A DNA stretch of 64,000 bases from Setophaga petechia. Taxonomy: Eukaryota; Chordata; Aves; Passeriformes; Parulidae. Both the position numbers and the translations under genes were made by a program. The stretch is from contig JANCRA010000012.1 in NCBI GenBank assembly GCA_024362935.1, forward strand, positions 5,456,001 to 5,520,000, in the 5' to 3' direction. Numbering within the stretch: the first letter of the stretch is position 1; each line of letters opens with the position of its first letter. Of the stretch, positions 24,747 to 36,450 are shown piece by piece. The notes beneath the pieces are model-generated. The model was not told the origin of the DNA, did no database searches, and worked only from the letters and a program-made list of their open reading frames with translations.

Positions 24747-26392
24747 CTTTGTGCAGGCTACTTTGTAGAGCTAGTGAGCAGCTAAGGCAAGCTGGGCAGC
24801 TACTGTGAAGTGCACAAATTACAGTCTATTAAACTATGTCTCCATATGGGATTAGCTGGATGATAATTAAGCCTTCCCTGCTTCTAGATGACAAAAACCT
24901 GTCAGCAGCTGCAGATCACTATTTTTAAAGTGGTTTGCAGTGCGTAGAGCTGCAGAGCCCCATCCTTTTGTGAGATGTATTCGTTTCCTGTCTGGATCAG
25001 GGATCAGGGACCTGGGTCACTTGCACTGAAACTCACACTGTATTGACACTTGCAATACCTTTTTTCCAGACACAGGGTAAGACCTGGAGAGATGGTTAGT
25101 AAATAGAACACAAACCAAAGCCACACAGCAGGAATGTTACAAAGCATTCCAGAACTTCATGAAATGCAGTTGTGCTTACCGAGGCGGTCTGGCAGGATGA
25201 GACTGCATGTTACAATGGGAGTATTTCAGAAGGCATATATCAGTCCCATGTTCTTAGGTCATCTGCTCTTACCCCTTCACTGTGCTCCATAAAAAATGTT
25301 CCAAAGGGCAGCCAAAGTTTTTCAAACATACCTTAGTTTAACTACAAATGCATGGAATGGCAACTACCTGTGTGCCACTGCTCCAGCTGAGGCATTTAAC
25401 CTGGAACCACAGTGACGGACAAGGGGTGAAACTATGAGGGCAAAGTTCTCAAAAAGATTCACCTAGTCTTGAAATCTGTCTCTGACACAAGCTGCTGCAA
25501 TAACCAGTGGCTTAGCTTTGTTAAGTTCAAGAACAAGGGAAGCCATTGCCTTGATGATTTTGTTTGACATTACAGGATATAAGAATACACGTCCTAGGAA
25601 CTGAAAGGCTGGTTTAGAGTTTCAGCTGTGATAAGTTTCAGGAAGGCCATAAGGTACTGTTGGGTTTTTAGCAATTTTTGTTTTTCAAAGCATTTTATTT
25701 ACTTGACATGTCTGCTAAGATTTTTTTTCTCCATTTCATCTACTTACACTTCAAACTAAATTCTCCTTTAAAGGAAAATGCTTCTGAAAATTAAATAATA
25801 TTTTATGACATAAACCCTGATATCACTCATTCACATCACTTAACAAAGTCTTATGCAATTGGAACCACTGGATCTGAGAGGAAATTCCAAGTCAATGTCA
25901 ATGATTTTCTATCTACTCTCAGGTTTCAACAGTTATCTGAGTTTTTGCAAATATAGAACTGACTTGTTCTTCATCATATAATGTCCAAGTATTGTCTTCA
26001 AAGATTAAGAATAAAATGTCCTGAAACTACCAGCAATCTGCACGAAGTACTATCACCACCAACATGTGATGAAATAGTATGATGGGTCAGTATTCAGGTT
26101 TGACAGTTTTACTGCAGTTTATCACAAAAGTATAGTGCTGGGGTTCCTGCCCTAAATCCCGGCTGGCAATGGGCAGCACAGTCCAGCAGTCCAGGGGGGC
26201 AGAGAGATGCCGCAGCGGACAGCGGCTCCAGCAGGGAGACTGGTCCGGCTATCTCTCTGCCTAGGGTGCACCCTCCCACGGCTGTGGTGGCAGGCTGCGC
26301 ACCCTGACCCTCGGATGAGGGGAGTAAGGCCGCCAGCGACGTCGGCAGGGTGGAAAGGAAGCAGCAAACAATCTCAGCAGCGTCGAGTAGAT

Positions 26393-26398
26393 TTTATT
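26393..26398 (-). promoter_or_regulatory. LTR polyadenylation signal AATAAA
   Basis: Plus strand 'tttatt' within 'gattttattcctcg'. It is the canonical hexamer in sense orientation of the class-II LTR, about 75 bases downstream of the TATA box, as expected for an LTR R region. Confidence 0.8.
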
Positions 26399-26469
26399 CC
26401 TCGAGCAGGGGAGGGGTAAACTGGGGAAGGGCTGAGAAGGTTTGCCAAGGGAGGGATGGGTGCAGCCAG

Positions 26470-26477
26470 CTTATATA
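26470..26477 (-). promoter_or_regulatory. LTR TATA box
   Basis: Plus strand 'cttatata', read as TATATAAG in LTR sense. It is correctly spaced upstream of the polyadenylation signal. Whether it is active is unknown. Confidence 0.8.
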
Positions 26478-26896
26478 CAGAGAGGGAGGGGTAAGGAAAA
26501 CCGACAGAGATTGGATAACATAAATGAATGGCAGAACATGAGACTAATGATACACAATGGGAGGTACAAAGGGGATGGGATTATGGTCAGGGAACCAGTC
26601 CCAGCTCGAGAAAAGGGGAACTTTCTGGAAGCTGGGATGGGCTGGGGAGGGGATTGACAAGTGCAGGGAGGGGAGGCTGGGTTTGACTGACAGGGTATAC
26701 TGTATCTAGGTTGGCTGCCTGGGGGGAGAGAGAAAGACTGACAGGGGCAGCTTGATTAACCAGGGGAGGGGCCAGCCGGGGACAAATCATACAACAAAAA
26801 AAAGGGGGGGGGGAACAGAACATACCATTATCCAAACTAAATTACAACTTATAACAACTGTTTAAATAACAAAAAGAACACGCCGCAACAGTATAG

Positions 26897-27779
26897 TTAT
26901 CTAATGTAATTTGTCTAAGTTTCATGAATATTTGAAAGCTTGTTGACATTTTCTGCACCATATTATTAGTGAATCTATTTTGAATCTTTAAAATCTTGGG
27001 GAATAGTAATCTTCATTTTATGTTGATATTTTTTTGAAAGACTGTAATAACAAAGAAACAGTAAACTAAGGGGTTTTTTGCATAGCAGGTGAAAACACAA
27101 AGGCAAAAATAATGTGATGCTTCCTTTGGGATTGGTGTGATAGTAATTGCACTCCCATGAGTTTAATTTTGGGAATCCTTTCAGTCACTGCAATTCACTT
27201 TAACAAGTTCATTCATTCAGTCTTAAATGTTCCAGTGCTCAATGCCCTGTGATTAGCTCTGCTTTTTTTGTATATCCAAAGGGGAAGAGCAGTCAAATAA
27301 TTTGAAGCAGGCTACAAGACTATTGACATATGCATTGATGTTACCCATGACAGGATAGGCCCTAGTGATGGTAATCCACAGGAGGCAGCACACAGCCCTG
27401 AATACCATAAACCCATTAAACTGAAAACAGTGTTAGAATTCAAACCAACCTAATTTAATCAAATACAGCTGTGCTACAGACTGTCCATAGACCATCTTTT
27501 GGAAGACTCATTAGAAACAAACAAAATTATGTTGACCATGCATTTTATTTTACATTTGATTATGCCAGTATTCATATTGTGAATCAATCATGTATATTAT
27601 ATACTTTAAAATGAAAATATAATGCCAAGAACACCTGAGGGAAGTTGAAAATACATGCTGCTTTTTGCAATATATGTAACAAAGTTCTGTTTCAAACTCT
27701 AAATACTCAAACTGGATTTCAGAGCTGTTTCTCAAGAATTAGACAACTTAAAAATGCTGGAATGCCTTACTGTAAAGAA

Positions 27780-27813
<34 letters not shown>

Positions 27814-28900
27814 GAAGGAACAGACAATTTTTCTCCTTTCCTGTATGAGAAATGTTCCCATCTACCAATGACAGATATGTGCATTATGGAGAAACCCAGA
27901 GCACATGACCTGATCCCAAATGTCACAGTCAAATAGAATTCAGTATTATATTCCTATTATTGACCTTAACTGAAGGTACGTCCTTGAGGATGCAGTATGA
28001 CATTGATGGTAGTGATAGAGAATGGGGAGTCTTAAAAAGATTTGTTAAGATGATTTGGTCATGCTTGTCAAATCCCAAGCATCTCTGACTCACTTCATTA
28101 TTTTTATATTTTACATTTAAGCCTGGCATGTTTTACACTGAATGCTAGGATGGAAGACTATGATACAAATTTAACCTTGTGCAAGATGGCCCAGGCCTGC
28201 AGAGGTTGGCAATGCTTCCTGATCCATGAGTGTGTATGTGTGATTGGTACTCACTTTGCCTCATGATGCTGTCAGTTCTCCAGTGCTGCTCAAGTGTGAC
28301 TGTAAAATCTGTCCTAAAATTTTGGATAAATTATCTGTGCATGTGCAAAAATATGTGGAAAATCAAGAACTAAATCAAACTGTAAGCCCTTGGACCTTTG
28401 TTACTGGCAACAGATCTTTGGTAATTCATATGAGTAGAGAATTCTTTTGTTTTGGCAGTTAATTTGTGTGGTAGTAGGAGAAATTGCATAATTGCATTGT
28501 GTCTCCCAAGCTATTTACGGTTGAAACAGCTTTTTTTGCAAATATCAGTGTTTTCAGATGTTATCATAAATTAAGAATTTAATAACACACAAAAAATTCA
28601 AATGTTATATCTGTTTAATATAAGCTTTAGTATATTAATTGAATAGAATTTTCATCAGCCAGTATTTTCGAAAGAAAATAAAATCCTGCCAAATGTAAGC
28701 AGTATAGGGTAAAATATGCTTTTATACAGAAACAATTTTCACATACCTATCTTTAACATTCATTACCTTTCCCTATGAGTCTCTCTTTATTGCAGCAAAA
28801 CAGATCATAAACAGACACTATTTCAGCCTTACTCAAAAATCATAAAAAATTGGTTTAATCAAAATCAACCTTCCATAACTAAAGAAGGAATATGAATCAG
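26897..28900. other. Unique AT-rich non-coding stretch
   Basis: Apart from the (GA)n repeat at 27779-27813, I recognise nothing here. Short frames around the repeat are repeat-driven. Confidence 0.5.
27779..27813 (+). repeat. (GA)n microsatellite
   Basis: About seventeen GA units with a single 'aa' interruption at 27789-27790, flanked by 'gtaaagaaa' and 'ggaagg'. Frames rich in Arg-Glu (plus) or Ser-Leu (minus) over it are artefacts. Confidence 0.95.
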
Positions 28901-29687
28901 TGTGGAGGGTTAACCTTGCTGACTGCCAGTTGCCAAACCATCCATTCTCTCTCTCCCCTTTATCAGCAGGACAGGAGGGGAAAAAATGTGAAAAGGGTCA
29001 TGGGTTGAGATAAGGACAGGGAGATCACTTACAAATTACTGACTCAGGCAAAACAGACTAGACCTGGGGAAATGCATTTAATTTACCATAAATTAAAAAT
29101 AGAGTAGAATAATAAGAAATTAAAACAAAAATTAAGAGCACCTACTCTCAGCCTGCTTTTCTGCTCAGGCTCAACTGCATTGGCTCTTTTAAGACTCTTT
29201 TAAGTTGTCCCCCTAAGTGGCACAGGCAGGTAATGGGGGTTCTAGTCAGTTCATAACCTTCTGACTGTTTCTCTTTCCTCATTACACTCTTCCAATCCAG
29301 AGTGGGTTCCTCAACAATGGGATAGAGTCCTTCATCAATTTCTGAAGTGTGTATCCTTCCCACCAGCTTCATGAGCTGCTCCAGAAAGGTCCTTTCCATG
29401 ATGCACTGTTCTTCAGGAATGGTGTGGGTTCCCTACAAGACTACAGCTCCTGACAGGAGACCTGCTGCTGTGCTCCTCCATGGGCCTGGTCTTGTCCACA
29501 GGTAGCAGGAGAATCTCTGCTCTGGTACTTGAAGCACCTCCTCTCCCTCCTTCTTCATTATCCTTGCTGGCTGTAGGGCTGTTCACTTATTTTTCCCCTC
29601 TCACACAACTGCTACACAACATTTTTTCACCCTTTCCGAATTATGTTATCACAGATGGTCTTCAGCTTGCCATGTCATCCCAATACA
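28901..29687 (-). mobile_element. Old LTR of avian ERVL type (long subfamily, similar to zebra-finch LTR5-type elements)
   Basis: The plus strand begins 'tgtggagggttaacc' and ends 'catcccaataca', giving TG...CA ends. Sense is the minus strand, as shown by the reverse of 'gggttgagataaggacagg' near 29003, which corresponds to the U5-side TTATCTCAACCC shared with the other ERVL LTRs here. The body holds degenerate copies of a unit built on 'ccagagtgggttcctc' and related runs, a known feature of the long subfamily. The flanking 5-mers (ATCAG before, GTGAG after) match at only three of five positions, so a target duplication is not proven. Many substitutions and CpG loss indicate age. Open frames at 29148-29399 and 29480-29728 lie inside it and are not genes. 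The subfamily name is from memory. Confidence 0.8.
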
Positions 29688-31926
29688 GTGAGTTTAACAG
29701 CAAAAGAAAACACAGGGCATTTCGCTAGATCCAGTGTGACCCTCTACAGGCTTTTTGATTCTGCACTTTTGGAGTTGAGAGTAAAGCATCAGCAGAATTC
29801 ACAGTGGCAACAGCAGTAGCCAAATTTTCTGTGTAAAAGATTGTCCAAAATGCTATTAGTAGTATCAAAATTATTACAAAATTATTTCTATTATTTATTC
29901 TTCTTTAGAAAGACAGAGAAACACAAAAAAAAAGAGGTAAATTGGTAATTCTTTTCTGGAATGAGCATGTATCACATCTTTTACTTCTCTTGTGGCAATA
30001 TAAAAAATATGGAAATTTCAATGCTAAAAAAAGCCCAAACACAAAATGTAATAAAAAATATTTAAGCAACAAATAAAGAATAAAACTCTGTCTTACATAT
30101 CACAATAGATATAAGAGAAACATCCACCTAATATAAATGCTCTTTTAATATTAGAATGTTCAGCATCTTTGTACTAGTTGTTTAAAGATAAAAGGTTGTA
30201 TAGAAAAGAATGTTCTGTCAGATTTCACAGAAGCACAGATACACAGCCAATATTTATCTGAATTCTAAAGAAATGCTCCAGTCTGTCACTTATATTTCTG
30301 CTTTCCTTCAGTAAGTCATGCTCCTGTTTTTTTTTTCTAGCAAAGAATAACTTTCTAGAGATAATTTCTGTACAATCTATATGGATGTGAGTGCACCATT
30401 ACTTACTATAAAAAAATATTCAGATGTGTTGGATCATGTTCTTTTAAAACAACTTATATATGAAGAATATTTCCTTGAATTCACAGCAAGGATGTTATTG
30501 TCCAGTTTTACAGTGACCCAGAGCAGCCACAGGACTCTAAGAAAAAAATTAGAACTCCTTTATTTTAGATTTAGAAAAAAGAGAAGAACATAAACTTTCC
30601 ATCAGATACAGGTATCTACTTTGGAACTACCAGTTTTAGGTGTTTTGAAAGCAAACCAGCCACTACTTACTGAAGCATCAAAATCTGTGTTTGCTTTTGA
30701 GTCAGTGTGAATAAAGGCCAATTTCCATACACCAGTTTTAGTTGTCTCAAGGACAGTACTTTATGAAATTTTGCAAATACTCTGGAATTTTCCCTCTAAA
30801 GAGTATATCAGTCATAGAAGTCTGCCATCTCTTTTTTAAAAAAATCAAAGTTCTGGATAAAGCATCTGAAAGTGTTGTTAAATTAATGTTTGGGTAATAT
30901 TGGACATTATTTATCAATACTTTTCTGGGAGGCCACTTGTACAAACCCAGTGAAACCTCCCTGGATTTTACCTGTTCATATCTCCCTATTACAGTGTCTG
31001 CCTCCAACAGATGGTAGGAGACAATTTCATGTTCAGCCTCCAATGATGCTCTTCCCATGAAAGTAGAAAATCATACTCAAAGGATGAGAGAAAAGGTGCT
31101 GTCAAAGTTGTCATTGTCAAAATAATAATTTTTAAAAATCACAGAGTGTAGAAGGGAAAAAAATCTGTGCAGTAGTTATTGCATATAGCTGCATCTAACA
31201 GAAATTTGGTCATGGACATGGAAGGCAAGAGATGATAATTCAGTGGTTTCTTCAGCTGCAGCTACTCTTTTTTTTTCTTTCTGTATAATTCTTCCTCAAC
31301 AGAGAGAGATTAAATGGGAGATTGTCTTCTGAAAGAAGAGAAATATTTGGGGTTTTTAAAATACTTCATAAAATATCTCAAAAAAATTATTTGATCCTAC
31401 ACAGATAATGGAGAAGATAGAGGAAAAAATCCTTCCTGAAAACATCTTCATTGATGTTCAATTACCAGTGAATGAATTTATCTTCTAATGCTGTTTTTCT
31501 GAGAAATGAAACACATCTGAGAGATGTGTTTAATTTGAATTTAAATGTGATGCCTCACTCATCAAACTGCACAGGTAATAAGCTCCCTTGGCCAATAGCA
31601 TCTCAGAAAATGTCACGTGATACATAACAAGGTCAAATATTGTTTCTAAAGCAGATATTATTTTAAAGAATTTTGGTATTTATTCAACCATTCTCTTTAA
31701 CAGCAGAATCTGTTTCAATGATAGGATCTCCATTTCAGGGAGTTCAGCAGTATGAAAGCAACTCAAAGAATTCTGTCCTTCCAATCTGTGCAAGATATAT
31801 TTCTTATGTGCTACCATTTAAAATGGTGAAAGATTCTGCTATGAAAGCTAAGTGATTTATTGCCTTGATATGGAGCACAGGTGAACATATTTCTTCCTTT
31901 TTCACTGATACCATTAAAAAGTATTG

Positions 31927-31974
31927 CTTCATTTGTCTTATATATTCTACCTTCATTTATCTTACATATTTTAC
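31927..31974. repeat. Tandem duplication, 24-bp period
   Basis: Unit 1 (31927-31950) begins 'cttcatttgtcttatat'. Unit 2 (31951-31974) begins 'cttcatttatcttacat'. A partial third copy 'cttcaa' follows. Three substitutions separate the two full units. Confidence 0.8.
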
Positions 31975-32191
31975 CTTCAACACTTGTTAGCAAGCTGTAA
32001 TACAAACTTCCTAAAGAAACTTTTGATACTCTAATAATGAGAGTCTTCTGTAAAAAATGCAGTTCCAGAGTCTCTGGGAAACTGTTCTTTTCACTCCTTC
32101 TGTAGGAAGAATATTTAAAATAAATTAAAAAATAAATTAATGAAAAATCTTGAAAGAAAATAAACATTAGGCCCTATCTTGCTAACTATCC

Positions 32192-32237
32192 TTTTATATG
32201 TAAATAAACTAAAAGAATTTTTATATGTAAACAAACT
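32192..32237. repeat. Direct repeat, 27-bp period
   Basis: 'ttttatatgtaaataaact' at 32192-32210 recurs as 'ttttatatgtaaacaaact' at 32219-32237 with one substitution. Confidence 0.75.
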
Positions 32238-33329
32238 TTAAAATTTCTTAGCTGTGTAATTTATAGTAGTAGGTGAAAATATTTTCTACTTCAAAGTTTC
32301 TGCTGCTGAATGAGAAATTACATTATTTCTTGACTCATATGGTGAATAAATCAACTAGATAATTAGTAGTACAATTAAGCCATGGGAAGAAAAATATCAA
32401 GAACATCAAAATTAGACATTACAAGAACTGTTCAAGAAAAATATTAAGAATCTAATTTTTAAATATGAGAAAGCAAATAATTCTCCTCTTGCCTCCCTCA
32501 AGATGTCAAGAACTACAGCTAAGCTCCCTGGGGTAATACTTCAAAACTCAGCAGAGATTGGTTTACATAAAACAAGTGTTTACCAGGCTGCAAGATATTC
32601 TCTGCACATTTCTATGAATGGTTTTCAGTGAAGTTCCAATAATAGCATACATAGGAGACATATGCAGCTATCCAAGAAATCCAAGAGGGAAAAAAGGAAA
32701 TATATATATTAGCTAATGCAAAATCTGCTAGCTGAAGTAAAACAACTTGTAAGATCTGCCTTCTTTTCCTAGATTTGTCACAGGAGTCATGACAATCTGT
32801 GCAAATTAATTAAAATATATTTGGCTCTACTATTGAAGGCAAAGTCTGAAAAACCAAAAATGTCTTTTAAATAAAGTAGTGTTTCTCTGGCCATCCTTCC
32901 ATGTTACTTCTGTTACATAGCAACCCTGTCACTGAGCTTCTAGGTATTCCTGGTAGTTCTAACCAATGACAGTCTACATGTCTAACAAAGTGTTTCTGCT
33001 TCATTACAGAGTCATCAAACAATATTTCTCAGAGGAACCAAGAGCTTTTCTTTTAACGACCTCTTATATGTTTTTTACCTGGAAAAAGAACAGCATGTGT
33101 TTCTTCTCATTTGAATGTGTCATGTAAGTTAAAACGATATAAAAATATTCCTATGACAAAAACTATGTTAGTTGCAAATTTTGGTTTTCAGTTAACCGAT
33201 TCCAAGCAAGCGACAGCCACATTTCTGCTGTGCTTATGATGCTTTCCAGGAATTGCTGTAGAAAATAACTTTTAGCAGAGTCTAATTTTTTTCAATTGCA
33301 AGAAATCTCATGCACATTTTGTTGAGGAA

Positions 33330-33940
33330 TATATCTGGTCCAGGTAGATGGGCTTGAAAGCTGCAGATGGAGATGCAGATTGGGCTTGGGTGGGAGTCTG
33401 AGACAAGAGGCTGTGAACTGTCCAACTTTGAGATAACAAAGGTCATGAAAACTGGTTATATCAACCAGGTGAATGGATACCGGGACACACAGCTGGAGCT
33501 TGGAGCTGCTGATCTTTTGGGTAACAGAAAAGATAAAAGAAAATGACAGCTAGTGAGCTGGTTGGACATGGAGAAAGGCAGGAGCAGGGCCCCAGGAGGA
33601 AGAGTGAAACCTGCAGACAGACTGTGAGGGTGTAAAAGCCATGGGGTTCCTTTGTGGGGTCCCTCCTCAGCAGCAGCAGCTGGAGCTGTTTCTGTGTCAC
33701 TGCCCTGTGAATCAATGGCTCTATGGAATGAGACCCCTGAGACTCTGCAATGGGAACCCGGAGGTCAAAGGGGTGAGGAAACCTGGTCTGCCTGGCTGGG
33801 AGTGCAGGGAGTCAAGGGGGCTCCCTCGGGCCCTGGAGCTGCTGCTGCCAAGGGGCTCCAGCCCCAGCAGTGAAAGTCTCTGGCCTTGGGACTGTGACTG
33901 CCAGAGAGGCTCGAGAATGGTCACGCTGGGTTGTTTCTTT
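33330..33940. mobile_element. Unidentified GC-rich block, probably a retroviral LTR or other inserted repeat
   Basis: About 600 bases of clearly GC-rich sequence with sharp edges against AT-rich DNA. Examples are 'cagcagcagcagctggagc', 'ggagctgctgctgccaagg' and 'ctccagccccagcagtg'. The open frames on both strands (33461-33964) overlap and contradict each other. Every other GC-rich block in this part of the window is an LTR, and an ERVL LTR fragment lies about 250 bases downstream, so an LTR is the likeliest explanation. I could not assign ends, target duplications or a family. An alternative is a CpG-poor exon or regulatory element. Confidence 0.4.
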
Positions 33941-34189
33941 AACAATTTAAAATTTCAATTTTAATTTCATTTTAATTGTAAATGTTTCATGTATTCACAT
34001 ATTCATTAAGAGGCACAACATCCCCACTCCACATAAAACAAAGAACCACCATAGCAGAAGAGCAAGACACAAAAATATACACATAGTTTAGGCCACAGAA
34101 AAAGCTCAAGGGTATTGCCAAAGTCTCTGCTATAGTGGTAAAACTAATTCATGTAAAATGACCCCAACAAATGAACCATGCCCTCTGCT

Positions 34190-34456
34190 ACAGAGAAATG
34201 GCATATTGTATGGAATATCACTTTTGGTGAGTTAGAGGCAGCTGTCCTGACTATCTCACCTACCAACTTCTCCAACCCCAGCCTGATGGTGAAATGGGGC
34301 ACTGCTGGTGAGACAGTGCTGATGTTGTGCCAGCACTGTTCAGCAGCAGCCAAAATGCTGCTGTGTTATCAACATCTTTCCAGCTGCTGATACAAAGAAC
34401 AACACCATCTGGGCTGTTACATTTAAAATCTTAATCTCAATCAGACCAAATTCACA
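34190..34456 (-). mobile_element. ERVL-type LTR fragment (5' U3 part)
   Basis: On the minus strand it starts at 34456 with 'tgtgaatttggtctgattg' and continues through 'gatgttgataacacagcag', 'tgctgaacagtgctgg', 'aggctggggttgg' and 'gatattccatacaatatg'. The same blocks occur in the same order in the complete plus-strand LTR at 37106 ('agtgttgatagtacag', 'ctaagcagggcttacac', 'tgttccagatcctatgac'). Homology stops near 34190, about where the TATA box should follow, so the R-U5 half is missing. Sense and antisense frames across it are incidental. Confidence 0.72.
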
Positions 34457-36450
34457 CCTCTTCCCCAAAAATTTTAGGATAAATTATTACTCTCTCATTC
34501 TTCCTACACTGAGTTGGGTTCATCATCTCTCTTTTGATATGACTGTGATTATTTTTTGGAAAACAGAGGGTACTCTTTGGACTTGTACTAAATCAGCATG
34601 CTAAGTTCATTTACCTCTTGCATTATGAGCAGCATGGATTTAAATTAATTTTTCACCCTGAAAATAGCTAAATTTTATTAAAACATTAAAGTTACCACTG
34701 CCTGACAACTCTGTCTGGCTTCTGCATAAATGAACATGTCTAGCAGCTATTTTTTTGTATCAGAAGTGAGTGGAAAATATAAAAAAACCCAAAAAACAAA
34801 ACCACTCTTTTTTTATGAAGAACAGCCAGAACGTTTGTAGAGTTAAATCTCTCTATGTGAAAATGCAAAACCTTGGCTCACTCTATATGTGGCAAACCTC
34901 CAGAAGTCAACACTCTCTTTGGAGGTGAACCCTTCAAGCTTAGCTCCTTGGTATTGATTGTGACATTTTCTTGTCAGCATGAACATCCAATATCCAACGC
35001 AGGCAATATTTCTCATTAAGTTGTATAGACTATGCACAGCATAAACTTAAACAAATGTGCAGTGTCAGATCACAGGCTAAGTGTAGCACCTAGTTTTAAT
35101 AAACTGAAAACAATCCAGCTGACAATATTCCCTAATTTTACCTTTGACTTTGTGGGTTTTTTTCCATCCAGCATTCCTTCTTTCATCATTACTTTAGCTT
35201 CTGCTTTTGTAATCTTTCTTTTTTTCCCAAATGAGTGCCTTCATAGAAGGCTGCTTCACTGAACTCAGCAATAGTCCTCTCATTGGCAGCAATAGTCCAG
35301 TATCAAGCTCATCTTCAGCAAAGTAAAATTTTTATTGCTATTTCTCTGTTAAGTGCTTAATACTCCCCTCTAGCAGTATAATTCAAGTATTAATTCTTCA
35401 CTAGACTGACGGATTTTAAATCATGAAGAAATCAACAAAATCAGCTAATCTAGTACATTGCATAGCATACAGCATATAATTTTGCTTCATTTTTTTAATG
35501 CTTTCATTACTTTCAGCCATACTATCTCTTTCCAAAAGTCAGTTCTCTTGAATGAATGACATCATATAAAACAAAATGTGTCCTGGTCTTTCATAAGTTA
35601 TTGCAATGGCTGATTAAATCACAAACCAGTTATACTTCAATTTTCAGTATGTTTCATTTATGATGAAGTCACCTCTGAAACGTCTCTTGAATAAGCTGAA
35701 AAACATGTGTCTGTTTAGGTCACTGTCAAACCATGAATACCTTTATCTGCGTTTTATGAAGCTGTTTCAATCTGCCATTTTTGCTCTAAAGAGTTTTACA
35801 CAGTCAGTATTCAGGCAATGACCTCACTAATGTGGCAATACAATTTCCCTCTTTCTACTCAATAGTCTTTTTCTTATTGAGACTCAATAGTCTGAAGATA
35901 TTGTCTGCCACAGGTATGTCAAAGTGTTTTCTGATTACTCACATTTCAAAGATATTTGAGTTTTCCCACATTTTGTTGGTTAGTTTGTTTTACATTTAAC
36001 TGCACCTTAAAGGACAAGTGAATTTGGTTGATGAATAGCACAGAGCTGTCTGCATGAGAGTCAATATTTTTGTTACCCATTGAGTTCACTAGTAATGACT
36101 CTGCATTTTCCTCTACAGACTTTCCAGCTACTTGAATATGGTCTCAGAAGTTTCTGAAATTGTGTAAAATGGCCTCTTTTTTTCTTCTTTGTTTTGCTAT
36201 TTGTTTTGGTTTGGTTTGTGTTGGTTTAGGGGTTTTTGTTTTGGTTTATTGGTCAACATAGGGAAAAACCCCATCCTCTAACATGTATTCTTATAGAACA
36301 GCCTACAGCTTTCTTTAGTAGAACTCCCACTGTCAGAAATACAAGAAATGGGGTTACTGTGGAAACAGTAAAATCAAAAAGACCCAGTGCAGGAAGCTGT
36401 AATTATACAGTCATTTTGGTGTCAGAGTCTCTGTGTTCAAATGGAAATAA
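34457..36450. other. Unique AT-rich non-coding stretch
   Basis: No gene or named repeat recognised. A T/G-rich tract built on TTTTGG/TTTGTT units lies at about 36178-36245. 'actcaatagtct' occurs twice near 35858-35895, flanking 'ttattgag'. Confidence 0.5.

Larger units (their letters stand above)
15721..26129. other. Long unique AT-rich non-coding stretch
   Basis: No named repeat or recognisable protein. A GC-richer block at about 16713-16980 and a short frame at 24573-24746 look somewhat exon-like and are listed separately. A GA-rich patch lies at about 17800-17850. A near-perfect 34-bp-period duplication is at 19912-19963. The 149-codon frame at 18777-19226 has AT-driven composition and no recognisable domain. 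Confidence 0.5.
26130..26896 (-). mobile_element. Solo LTR of a class-II (ERVK-like) endogenous retrovirus, intact ends and 6-bp target duplication
   Basis: The LTR is 26136-26890 (755 bp). On the minus strand it runs from 'tgttgcggcgtgttc' to 'aggaaccccagca', so it has canonical TG...CA ends. Perfect 6-bp direct repeats GTATAG flank it at 26130-26135 and 26891-26896; six-base duplications are typical of class-II elements. In sense order U3 carries a C10-T8 run (26796-26813) and a TATA box (26470-26477, 'tatataag'). The polyadenylation signal AATAAA follows at 26393-26398, so R would be roughly 26445-26375 and U5 about 240 bp. CpGs are well kept, unlike the surroundings, which suggests a recent insertion. 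No gag, pol or env is present. The short frames inside are not genes. Confidence 0.93.
29688..33329. other. Unique AT-rich non-coding stretch
   Basis: No gene or named repeat. Two local tandem duplications (31927-31974 and 32192-32237) are listed separately. Frames of up to 118 codons (minus 31811-32167) cover one of these duplications and have no recognisable domain. Confidence 0.5.

Noticed and set aside
26152..26835. Several 70-80 codon frames on both strands
   Set aside because: All lie in the class-II solo LTR, which carries no gene.
27645..27936. Arg-Glu and Ser-Leu repeat frames on both strands
   Set aside because: They are produced by the (GA)n microsatellite.
28896..29692. ATCAG/GTGAG as a target duplication of the old LTR
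   Set aside because: Only three of five bases agree, which is not distinguishable from chance.
29148..29728. Open frames of about 82 codons on each strand
   Set aside because: Both are inside the ERVL-type LTR. LTR sequence is non-coding and the frames conflict in strand.
31811..32167. 118-codon minus-strand open frame
   Set aside because: It runs across a 24-bp tandem duplication, which explains its internal repeat, and shows no known family.
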